From an uncultured Oscillospiraceae bacterium (GTDB lineage Bacteria > Bacillota_A > Clostridia > Oscillospirales > Oscillospiraceae), in NCBI GenBank assembly GCA_910584605.1, contig CAJUAW010000038.1, forward strand, positions 1-21,457: DNA of 21,457 bases, in the 5' to 3' direction. How positions within the stretch are numbered: the first letter of the stretch is position 1; each line of letters starts with the position of its first letter. Of the stretch, positions 7,458 through 14,253 are shown piece after piece. The notes beneath the pieces are model-generated. The model was not told the DNA's origin. It worked only from the letters and a program-made list of their open reading frames with translations, and searched no databases. The translations under genes were made by a program, and so were the position numbers.

Positions 7458-8453
7458 TTACTGCGCTGCGGCTCCCGATACCGGAACCGGCTGAGTGTTC
7501 AGGGTGCTGATGGTATTGATCCGATCCTGCATCACGATGATGGATACGATGGGCAGAAATGGGGCGAACGCCAGGCACACAATCGCCAGATTGCGGTGGA
7601 TGTTGTACTCGTGGGCCAGGATATCCAGCCGCTGGGCGTTTTTGTAGATCCAATAGACGGTGTAAAACAGCACGAACAGGCAGGCCAGCACCTGGGTGCT
7701 GGGCTTCTGGCGGGCCTCACCCTCCACGCGGTTCAGGTACTGTGTGGTGCGGTGAATCCAGAAAAACTGGTAGATGCCCAAGGTGAACAAGTTGAGCAGA
7801 AGGAGCTTGACCATTCCGATATAGCCGTCTCCGCCGGCTTCGCTCTCAGACAGCCCCTCGGGGTAGGCAAGCCACAGGCCCGCCAGCGCCAGACCGGCGG
7901 TGAGCAGAACCGTATTCAGGTTCAGGAAAGCGGACAGGAACGGCCAGTAGGAGCCGCCCAGGATGTTGGTAAACAGGTAAGCCAGCAGCGCCAGAACGAT
8001 GCTCCCGCCCTGGAGGACGGCGGGCAGGAACCAGAATGTCTCCGCCTTTTGCCGGTACTGGGGCGCTTTGTCGGTCAGCACAGCCACCGCTACGCCCAAA
8101 ACGCCCAGTTTGGAGGCAAAATTTGCCAGTCCGGGCAGGAAGCAGAACAGATTGAACCGGAACTCATTGTCTCCGCGGTAGACCCAGATTTCAGTGCTGT
8201 AGGCATGGAGGGCGAAGCCGTTGCACCATACCAGCAGCCCTGCCGCCGCCAACAGTCCGAAGCCGATCAGAGGCAGGTTGGTTCGATTTCCTGTATAGAA
8301 TACCGCTGCCAGGACCCCAAAGGCCGCCAGACTGGTCAGAATGATGAGCATGGACATTGCGCCTGGAAAGCCCAGTTTAGTGAGCTGTGTCAGAGCCAGC
8401 AGCGTGAAGATCACACCCGCTGGAATATTGGTCTGTTTCTTGCCGGTTGTCAT
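7458..8453 (-). CDS. Polytopic membrane protein with C-terminal DUF4234-like domain
   Basis: A 331-residue, very hydrophobic protein with about seven or eight predicted membrane segments (for example near 12-27, 33-53, 60-78, 102-126, 143-163, 174-197, 212-233, 255-270 and 287-308). Residues 208-314 look like a DUF4234-type domain (LLLLNLFTLGIYQFFW, then VYWIYKNAQRLD). There is no recognisable enzyme or transporter motif. It is the first gene of the leftward operon, with a GGGAG ribosome site about 9 nt upstream of the ATG, and its stop lies 11 nt before the kinase start. Position suggests it is a membrane partner or sensor for the LRR kinase, but this is inference from context. Function is unknown. 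Confidence 0.8.
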   Translation of the reverse strand: MTTGKKQTNIPAGVIFTLLALTQLTKLGFPGAMSMLIILTSLAAFGVLAAVFYTGNRTNLPLIGFGLLAAAGLLVWCNGFALHAYSTEIWVYRGDNEFRFNLFCFLPGLANFASKLGVLGVAVAVLTDKAPQYRQKAETFWFLPAVLQGGSIVLALLAYLFTNILGGSYWPFLSAFLNLNTVLLTAGLALAGLWLAYPEGLSESEAGGDGYIGMVKLLLLNLFTLGIYQFFWIHRTTQYLNRVEGEARQKPSTQVLACLFVLFYTVYWIYKNAQRLDILAHEYNIHRNLAIVCLAFAPFLPIVSIIVMQDRINTISTLNTQPVPVSGAAAQ

Positions 8454-8519
8454 GATGGTATTCTCCCTTCCTTATTTTGACCCCGCTCCTGACCCGCAGG
8501 CCGGGAGGGCGCATGGACT

Positions 8520-8525
8520 CTTATA
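8520..8525 (-). promoter_or_regulatory. Candidate -10 element for the leftward kinase/phosphatase/FHA operon
   Basis: On the minus strand the sequence reads GGTATAAG, a 5-of-6 match to TATAAT, about 65 nt before the ATG at 8453. No good -35 box is found 16-18 bp upstream, so the promoter may need an activator or a different sigma factor. Confidence 0.4.
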
Positions 8526-8550
8526 CCGTTCCCTATTTTTCTTCCTCCCC

Positions 8551-8579
8551 TTTACTTCCGAATAGAGAGCCGGTATAAT
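8551..8579 (+). promoter_or_regulatory. Candidate sigma-70-type promoter for the soluble kinase operon
   Basis: A -35-like TTTACT (8551-8556) is followed after exactly 17 bp by a perfect -10 TATAAT (8574-8579). A second overlapping TATAAT lies at 8579-8584. The expected start site is near 8586, about 77 nt before the ATG at 8663. Confidence 0.6.
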
Positions 8580-8662
8580 ATAATTGCTATTGTAGCGAAC
8601 TTTACAGCTGGATACAATATGCCAGCTGCATCGTGTTTGATATTTTCGGGGAGGGGATCGTC

Positions 8663-9361
8663 ATGTACGCCTGGCTGAACGAACAACTGCAGACCAAGTT
8701 TGAGGTGGTCCGCCTTTTAAAGAAGAGCCCCCGGGGCAGCGTGGAGCTCATCCGGCACCGGGAGAACGGCCGGCAGTTCATTCTCCGCCGTTTTACCGGC
8801 AACGGGGAGGTCTACCGGAAGCTGCTGGACTGCTCCTGCCGCTACCTGCCGGTGATCTACGAGATGGCGGAGCAGGATGGGGAGAATCTGGTGATTGAGG
8901 AGTTTATTGAGGGGGACACCCTGGACTTTTTGCTGAAAGACGCCCTGTTTTCCCAGGCGGAGACCAGGCAGATTGTCAAGCATCTGTGTCAGGGGCTGTG
9001 GGTGCTCCACTCCATGGCCGCCGTCCACCGGGACATCAAGCCGGAGAACGTGATTCTGCGGGGCCATGACGCGGTGCTCATCGACTTTGACGCCGCCCGC
9101 CTCCACAAGCCGGAGGCGGAGGCGGACACCCAGGTGCTGGGCACCACCGGCTTCGCCGCCCCGGAGCAGTACGGCCTGAGCCAGTCCGACGCCCGGACAG
9201 ACATCTACTCCCTGGGGGTGCTGATGAACGTGATGCTCACCGGGGAGCACCCCTCCAAGCATCTGCCCGAGGGCCGGATGGGCCGGATCATTGAGCACTG
9301 CACCCGGGTGAATCCGGCCAAGCGGTATAAGAACGTGCTGCATCTGATGGAGGCGCTGTGA
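8663..9361 (+). CDS. Small soluble Ser/Thr protein kinase, DFD-type with altered ATP-binding lobe
   Basis: A 232-residue kinase domain with no membrane segment. The ATG at 8663 is preferred over an in-frame ATG 30 nt upstream because GGGGAGGGG ends 6 nt before it. The catalytic loop is intact: HRDIKPEN at 122-129 (D124, K126, N129), then APEQYG at 166-171 and SDARTDIYSLG with D180. Three features are unusual. The glycine loop is degenerate (KKSPRGSV), the lysine expected in the VAxK strand is replaced by arginine (FILRRF, R42), and the DFG motif reads DFD (141-143). These look like family traits of a clostridial kinase group rather than decay, because the rest is well kept. The stop overlaps the next start (TGATG), coupling it to the membrane partner. 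Activity is plausible but not assured. Confidence 0.88.
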   Translation: MYAWLNEQLQTKFEVVRLLKKSPRGSVELIRHRENGRQFILRRFTGNGEVYRKLLDCSCRYLPVIYEMAEQDGENLVIEEFIEGDTLDFLLKDALFSQAETRQIVKHLCQGLWVLHSMAAVHRDIKPENVILRGHDAVLIDFDAARLHKPEAEADTQVLGTTGFAAPEQYGLSQSDARTDIYSLGVLMNVMLTGEHPSKHLPEGRMGRIIEHCTRVNPAKRYKNVLHLMEAL

Positions 9362-10623
9362 TGGTGATGGACGATTGGAAACGCTGTCCCCACTGCGGGT
9401 CACAGCTCCCGAACGAGGCCGCTTTCTGCCCCCACTGCGCCGCAAGCATCCATCCGCGAACCGAGGTCAAGCCGCCCCGGCCTATGCCGGGGCGGGCGCT
9501 TCGGAACGCCCTGATGGCCCTCCTTATTCTGGCCATAGGGCTGACGTCCTGGCTCTGCACCCGGCCCAAGGTCTACGACAACGGCACCGCCGAGATCATC
9601 TACACCGACAACGACGGGAGTTATCAACTCCTTCTCAATTACTTCGGGGACCGTTTTCAGTCCATGACTGACTACTCGGAGGAGTTGGAGGAGGGAACCA
9701 CCTCCAACAAGCCCTCCCGGCTGTTCATCAACCATGTGGACACCGGCGTAAACGCCAAGGAGGTCTTTCTCCGCAAGGTGGAGGCCATCAATGTGGAGCT
9801 CCTGCGGGGTGGCGACAGCCTGGAGCCCTGGCAGTACACCCAGCCCCAGGCCTCAGACTACGACCTGGAGGCCGCCTCCCGAAGCATCCTGACCTACACC
9901 GACCGCAGCGGCGACATGGAGCTGCGCTGGAACATCCGCATGCAAAACGGCGACACCATCCGCCTGTACCAGCGGATGGCGCTGAGGGTGGTTCCCACCC
10001 GGCACTTCTACCCGGAGGACGTGCCCATGGACACGATGGATGACCTCCAGGCCCTGGTGGACCAGGTCAACGAGACCATCACCTCCGACGTGATCGTCTA
10101 CATCCACCTGCCCGCCGTCACCTACGAGGGCAGTCTGCTGCTGGAACAGCGGTCCATGAACCTGATCGGCAGCGAGGGCCCGGACGGGGCATGCACCACC
10201 TTCACCGGCACCCTTCAGGCCACCGCCCAGAAGGGCTACATCTGCCAATTTCAAAACCTGTGCTTCACAGGAGACGGCGAGGGGGTGGGGGTGTCCGCCT
10301 CCGCCCGGATCAACTTCAACCACTGCCAGTTTACCGGGTGGCGCACCGGCGTGCTGTGCTACGGCAGCTCCTGGGTGAACATCAAAGACAGCGTCTTTGA
10401 GGACAACGCCGTAGGCTTCCACTTCAACTCCACCAGCGACAACCGAAACGACCACATGTACAGCGGCAACCTGTTCCGGCGCAACGGCACCGCCGTGCTG
10501 CTGGAGAGCGTCCCCAGCGATCAGCCGCTGTACTTTGAGGGCGCCCGCTTCTCCCGCAACGGCACGGACATCGACAACCGCTGCGGGCAGAAGGTGGATA
10601 TCTCCCAGGCGGTCTTTGAGTAG
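9361..10623 (+). CDS. Zn-ribbon, single-pass membrane protein with beta-helix-like ectodomain
   Basis: A 420-residue protein. The ATG at 9361 overlaps the kinase stop by one base and has GGAGG 7 nt upstream; a GTG three bases earlier is possible. Residues 9-26 form a two-knuckle zinc ribbon (CPHC, then CPHC; C9, C12, C23, C26). A membrane helix at about 46-66 follows a basic stretch, so the ribbon should be inside and the rest outside. Residues 67-215 are a region I do not recognise. From about 225 to 420 the pattern of short strands and turns (INFNHCQFTGWRTGVLCYG, VNIKDSVFEDNAVGFHF, SGNLFRRNGTAVLLE) is that of a right-handed parallel beta-helix, as in pectate-lyase-like and carbohydrate-binding folds. 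No catalytic residues can be named. It probably supplies the external sensor for the soluble kinase. Confidence 0.82.
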   Translation: MVMDDWKRCPHCGSQLPNEAAFCPHCAASIHPRTEVKPPRPMPGRALRNALMALLILAIGLTSWLCTRPKVYDNGTAEIIYTDNDGSYQLLLNYFGDRFQSMTDYSEELEEGTTSNKPSRLFINHVDTGVNAKEVFLRKVEAINVELLRGGDSLEPWQYTQPQASDYDLEAASRSILTYTDRSGDMELRWNIRMQNGDTIRLYQRMALRVVPTRHFYPEDVPMDTMDDLQALVDQVNETITSDVIVYIHLPAVTYEGSLLLEQRSMNLIGSEGPDGACTTFTGTLQATAQKGYICQFQNLCFTGDGEGVGVSASARINFNHCQFTGWRTGVLCYGSSWVNIKDSVFEDNAVGFHFNSTSDNRNDHMYSGNLFRRNGTAVLLESVPSDQPLYFEGARFSRNGTDIDNRCGQKVDISQAVFE

Positions 10624-10640
10624 TGCAGCCAATCAATATG

Positions 10641-10690
10641 AGACAGCGCCGAGCCCTTCCTGCGCGGAACGGCTCGGCGCTGTCTCTTTT
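10641..10690 (+). terminator. Strong intrinsic terminator after the beta-helix gene
   Basis: A perfect 15-bp stem, AGACAGCGCCGAGCC (10641-10655) with GGCTCGGCGCTGTCT (10671-10685), is followed by CTTTT. After one C/C mismatch the inner TTCC/GGAA also pairs, leaving a 5-nt loop. It lies 17 nt after the stop and faces the end of the convergent regulator gene. Confidence 0.92.
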
Positions 10691-10746
10691 ATAGGTATGG
10701 AGATGCTGCGTCAGGTATACCCCGTTCCCCGCTGGCAGCCGGGGAT

Positions 10747-13700
10747 TCATTTGAATTTTTGATGGAGCAGCCTGATTTCAAAGTGGTTGTAGTCCCGATT
10801 CAATTTTGCAAGAGATAATTTGCGGTATCGATCCGCTGGGTAAATCAAAACCTTGGAAAATATGGCCTGAAGCTCCGGCCTCTGCTCAATCTGCAGCCGA
10901 ATCAGGGCCTGGGCAAAATAGACCGTTCCTAATTCTCCCGGGTCTTTGATATGTTCCACACTTTTTTGCGCAGAAGCAAGATAGTGCAGCACCTTGGGAA
11001 AATCATTCTCTATCATCATCGTCAGCGCCATGTAGCTGTCCAGAACAGGACGCCTCCAGAAGGAGTCAAATTCACCATAGAGGGAGTAGGCTTTTTCAAA
11101 GTATTCCTTCGCCTCATCAAACCGATTCATAATGTAGGCGTTTTTTCCGGCGTTGATATAAAAATAGGACAGGCTTGAGGAGACGTTACACCAGAGACAC
11201 AGCGAAATGGCCTTTTGAAAGGCGCTCATGGCGGCGGGGTAGTTCCCCTCCGCCTGACGGATCTCACCAATATAATTGTGGGCCGCAGCGATATTTGTGC
11301 TGTATTTCCGGGCCATTTCCGGCGTAATGGTCAAAAGGGAGATGGATTTGTCCAGGGCCGCCTCAGCCGTTTTAAAATTACCGGCCATCAGATTATAGAG
11401 GCCCTTCAGGCGGAACATAATCCCGATCTGGTCATAGGCGTTGCAGCTGAGAGCCGCCTCAAGGCCGAGTTTTACATACCGTTCCATCTTTTTCAGATCG
11501 TGTATCTGAAGATAGAGCAAAATCATCTGTTTATAGCTTTCCAGCTCATACCACAGGTCGTTCATCTGTTTGCTCTTTGTAATCACATAGGCAATATGTT
11601 CGGTGCCCTCGTCATAATTTCCATCCCTGATATGATAGCGCCCTTTAATATAGTTGAACTCCAGCAGCAGACGGTCCAGCTCCGCCGGATTGTCTGCTGC
11701 TTGCCCCATCTGTATAAAGTCCTCCTCCAGCGAGACGAATATTTCCCATATGCGATTGCGGGAAATATAGATGTTGGCTGTGGAGTCGGACTCCATTTCA
11801 TCCAATGTGGGGAACATCTCGTGGTTGAAGTTCAAGACATGCTTCAGGGTGGCGATTCTGTATTTCATCGCCTTGCAGATATTTCCGGCCTGAGAGAAAT
11901 GATAGATCAGTTTGGTGTTCAGCTTGATATTGTTTTGGGACGAGAACTGCTCCAGCAGCTGGGCAATCTGTTCATGAATCAGCTTTTTCTGCAGCTCCGT
12001 CTGCGTCATGTAGGCATATTCCCGGAGTTTGATGTGGGTAAAGAAAACAATGTGGTCCTGTTCCAAGGTCTGCTCTGCCAGAAGGGCTCTGTCCTCCAGC
12101 AGTGTCAGGCATTGAAACAGCTCTTTTTCGTCTCTTCCGGTGAGGATGGGCAGCAGGCTGACTGGTGCGCCGCCGTCAAAAAAGGAGACGATCTGAAGCA
12201 GCTCCAACTGCTCCGGACTCAGGTATAAGAAACGGGCCTTCAAGGTTTTCAGCATGGCCGGGGTCATGGTGTCAAGGCCGGCCTTCCGGCTCAGCATGCC
12301 GATGTACTCATGGAGGAAAAAGGGATTGCCCTCTGTCTCCGTATAGATTTGCCGCAACAAATCACCCTCAATTTTTTGCCCGGAGAGAGATTTTTCCAAA
12401 AAGCTATGGCAGGTCTCAATGCTGAACCGCCGCAGGGGTAAAACGGTCAGCTTTCCATGCTCCTGCAGCTCTGTCAACATGTCCTCCAGCGGTCGGATGC
12501 GCTGCACGTCCGCCGTGGCCAGCATCATAACCCGGCAGGCGGGCAGATTTAAGAGGACAGAAGTCAGCACCTGCAGGCTCTCGGTGTCCATCCACTGGAG
12601 ATTTTCCATGGCGAGCAGCACCCTTCGATCCTGTGAGAGATTGATCAGCGCTTCGGTGATGACGTGGGCCAGCCTGTACAGGGGCGGACGGTTGGTTTGG
12701 GAGATATACCCCTTGCCGGGCAAATCATCGCTGAAATCGGGAAACACATCTCGCATCAGCTCGGGCCACAGGGACTGTATCCGCTCATCCCGGCAGATCA
12801 GAGGTTTGATCCCCTGGATCAGCCTGTTCCAGGGCCGCAGGGGCTGCTCGGACTCTCCTTGATAGCAGCTTGTCTCCAATACGGTCAGCCGGCCCGCCGC
12901 TTTTTCCAACAGCTGGCGCTGCAGCACGCTTTTACCCGATCCAAACTCTCCCTGGAACACCAGCGACAAGCTCTGTTCTCCCAGCTCAAACTCCCGCAGA
13001 AGCTTTTCAGCCGCAGCGAATTCCTGGAAACGTCCATATAAATGGGAGGACTGTTCGCTCCGCTCCTTGGACTGTCCCCCAAAGGTGATCCGCTTCAGCA
13101 GACTCTCATAAATCTCGGTGGTTTCCGGTTCCGGTTCGATGCCCAATTCCCTTTCCAGCCGCTTTACCAGGTCGAAATAGGTCTCGATCACCTTGCTGCT
13201 CCGTCCGGTTTCCAGATAGAAGCGCATCAAAAGCCGGTAGTTCCGCTCGTCAAACTCATCCATGGCGGTCAGTTGGCTGAGCAAAGACTCCAGGCCGCCG
13301 CACTGATGTGTGCGCAGGCCGTCCTCCACTTTTTTATAGCACTCCGCGGCAAATATCCTGGCAAATTTATCCCGTATGCCAGCGATCCAATACTCATAGG
13401 GGACGGCGTCTTTCAGATAGAAGCCCTGTAAAAAGTCCCCCCGGTACAGGTCCAAATTGGCGCCGGGGTCTGCCTCAAAGGCGTCCACATCCAACTCCAG
13501 CTCCAATTCCTCATTCAATACGAGAATGGACTTTTGAGATGCCACGATGATATCCTGCCCTACAGACTTTTTGGCCTGATAAAGCGCGTTTCGAATATTC
13601 TTTTTCGCGGTGACTCCGTCCACGTCGGGCCATAGAAGTCCTGCGACCTCATCCCGGCTGGCTACCTTTACCACAAGCAGATAGTATAGCAAAGCGTTTA

Positions 13701-13782
13701 TTTTTCCATAGGGGAAGAAGCAGATTTGGCCATCTTTTGTGATCTGAGGAACTCCAAACAGCTTACATACATATTTGCTCAT
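10747..13782 (-). CDS. BTAD/AAA-ATPase/TPR transcriptional regulator (SARP/AfsR/LAL-like)
   Basis: A 1011-residue multidomain regulator. The ATG at 13782 is chosen because a full AAGGAGG lies 11 nt upstream and because a good promoter sits at 13835-13863, inside the longer open frame that starts at 13875. Residues 1-97 resemble an OmpR-type winged helix (FFPYGKINALLYYLL; SRDEVAGLLWPD; NIRNALYQAKK). Residues 98-230 are a bacterial transcriptional activation domain (LYRGDFLQGFYL; LLMRFYLETG; LERELGIEPEPET). The ATPase domain has Walker A GEFGSGKS at 278-285 and a Walker-B-like VLLAMENLQWMD at 388-399. About residues 640-1011 form TPR-like helical repeats (AMSAFQKAISLCLW; AKEYFEKAYSLYGEF). There is no C-terminal LuxR helix-turn-helix. 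It is divergent from the acyl-CoA dehydrogenase operon and is its likely activator. The effector is unknown. Confidence 0.88.
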   Translation of the reverse strand: MSKYVCKLFGVPQITKDGQICFFPYGKINALLYYLLVVKVASRDEVAGLLWPDVDGVTAKKNIRNALYQAKKSVGQDIIVASQKSILVLNEELELELDVDAFEADPGANLDLYRGDFLQGFYLKDAVPYEYWIAGIRDKFARIFAAECYKKVEDGLRTHQCGGLESLLSQLTAMDEFDERNYRLLMRFYLETGRSSKVIETYFDLVKRLERELGIEPEPETTEIYESLLKRITFGGQSKERSEQSSHLYGRFQEFAAAEKLLREFELGEQSLSLVFQGEFGSGKSVLQRQLLEKAAGRLTVLETSCYQGESEQPLRPWNRLIQGIKPLICRDERIQSLWPELMRDVFPDFSDDLPGKGYISQTNRPPLYRLAHVITEALINLSQDRRVLLAMENLQWMDTESLQVLTSVLLNLPACRVMMLATADVQRIRPLEDMLTELQEHGKLTVLPLRRFSIETCHSFLEKSLSGQKIEGDLLRQIYTETEGNPFFLHEYIGMLSRKAGLDTMTPAMLKTLKARFLYLSPEQLELLQIVSFFDGGAPVSLLPILTGRDEKELFQCLTLLEDRALLAEQTLEQDHIVFFTHIKLREYAYMTQTELQKKLIHEQIAQLLEQFSSQNNIKLNTKLIYHFSQAGNICKAMKYRIATLKHVLNFNHEMFPTLDEMESDSTANIYISRNRIWEIFVSLEEDFIQMGQAADNPAELDRLLLEFNYIKGRYHIRDGNYDEGTEHIAYVITKSKQMNDLWYELESYKQMILLYLQIHDLKKMERYVKLGLEAALSCNAYDQIGIMFRLKGLYNLMAGNFKTAEAALDKSISLLTITPEMARKYSTNIAAAHNYIGEIRQAEGNYPAAMSAFQKAISLCLWCNVSSSLSYFYINAGKNAYIMNRFDEAKEYFEKAYSLYGEFDSFWRRPVLDSYMALTMMIENDFPKVLHYLASAQKSVEHIKDPGELGTVYFAQALIRLQIEQRPELQAIFSKVLIYPADRYRKLSLAKLNRDYNHFEIRLLHQKFK

Positions 13783-13834
13783 CGGTACCTGAACCTCCTT
13801 GAAACAAAACAGCGTTCCTTCCGCACTGTCTGTT

Positions 13835-13863
13835 ACTGTAGCAGAAACAGTCCGGCATTTCAA
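13835..13863 (-). promoter_or_regulatory. Promoter of the BTAD regulator gene
   Basis: On the minus strand TTGAAA (5 of 6 to the -35 consensus) is followed after 17 bp by TACAGT with an extended TGC in front. Transcription would start near 13828, giving a leader of about 46 nt. An imperfect 27-bp palindrome (13825-13851, ends ACTGT and ACAGT) covers the -10 and could be an autoregulatory operator. Confidence 0.65.
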
Positions 13864-14010
13864 TCGTTTTGTCATGAACCATATTTGGAAAAACTGCCGT
13901 CTTGAGTCAGTGAGCGTCTTTTCCGCCTAGTGCTGGCAGCGCGAGGGAATAACCGTCAAATCCAACAAAAATACAGCAAATTTTCCGGGTTAATTTTCAG
14001 TCTTGAACAC

Positions 14011-14041
14011 ATTAGACGCAAATTAGACGTTAAAAACGTCT
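14011..14041. repeat. 11-bp-spaced direct repeats overlapping a palindrome (candidate operator)
   Basis: ATTAGACG occurs at 14011-14018 and again at 14022-14029, exactly 11 bp apart, one helical turn. The second copy runs into the palindrome AGACGT-TAAAA-ACGTCT at 14025-14041. Direct repeats with 11-bp period are the known recognition pattern of SARP-type winged-helix/BTAD regulators, and such a regulator is encoded next door. Confidence 0.55.
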
Positions 14042-14180
14042 GCGAACCGGGAAAAGTCAAGGGATTCCCCATCATTCTGACTCGGAACGCCTTTTGACAT
14101 CTCCGGGTGGAAGGAAGCCGTTCAGCGGAACCCGTCTCTTATTTGGACGGCACACAGACGATTTAGAGACCCGAGACCCC

Positions 14181-14186
14181 TATACT
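14181..14186 (+). promoter_or_regulatory. Candidate -10 of the acyl-CoA dehydrogenase operon
   Basis: TATACT is a 5-of-6 match to TATAAT and lies 67 bp before the ATG at 14254. No convincing -35 box is found 16-18 bp upstream (ACGATT), so activator dependence is likely if this is the true promoter. Confidence 0.35.
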
Positions 14187-14253
14187 GAACTCATCTCCAA
14201 AGCAAACAGGTCAATTCCCTTACTATTTTTTCGACGAAAGGAAGGAACGGTTT

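Larger units (their letters stand above)
8454..8662. promoter_or_regulatory. Divergent promoter region between the two kinase operons
   Basis: This gap separates two operons that point away from each other. It carries a perfect 8-bp inverted pair, TTATACCG at 8521-8528 and CGGTATAA at 8571-8578. Each arm gives a -10-like GGTATAA on its own outgoing strand, so both promoters may use the same core element. The 5' untranslated leaders would be about 60-75 nt on each side. No coding sequence is evident here. Confidence 0.6.
13864..14253. promoter_or_regulatory. Control region between the BTAD regulator and the acyl-CoA dehydrogenase operon
   Basis: No coding sequence is supported in these 390 bp, and base composition is more A/T-rich than the flanking genes. 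It contains 11-bp-spaced direct repeats and a palindrome at 14011-14041. An imperfect inverted pair, TTTTCCGGGTT at 13981-13991 and AACCGGGAAAA at 14045-14055 (10 of 11 match), brackets those repeats. A tandem GAGACCC GAGACCC at 14166-14179 abuts a candidate -10 TATACT at 14181-14186. The -35 position upstream of that -10 is poor, as is usual for activator-dependent promoters. Confidence 0.55.

Noticed and set aside
7447..7653. N-terminal extension of the LRR kinase by 69 residues
   Set aside because: It would overlap the upstream membrane-protein gene by 196 nt and its sequence is shadow-like. The ATG at 7446 has a good ribosome site.
13783..13875. N-terminal extension of the BTAD regulator by 31 residues
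   Set aside because: The extension runs back through the best promoter (13835-13863) and a strong AAGGAGG, so the start is placed at 13782.
14094..14122. Perfect TTGACA as -35 of the acyl-CoA dehydrogenase operon
   Set aside because: No -10-like sequence lies 16-18 bp downstream (GCCGTT at 17 bp), so it is probably a chance match.
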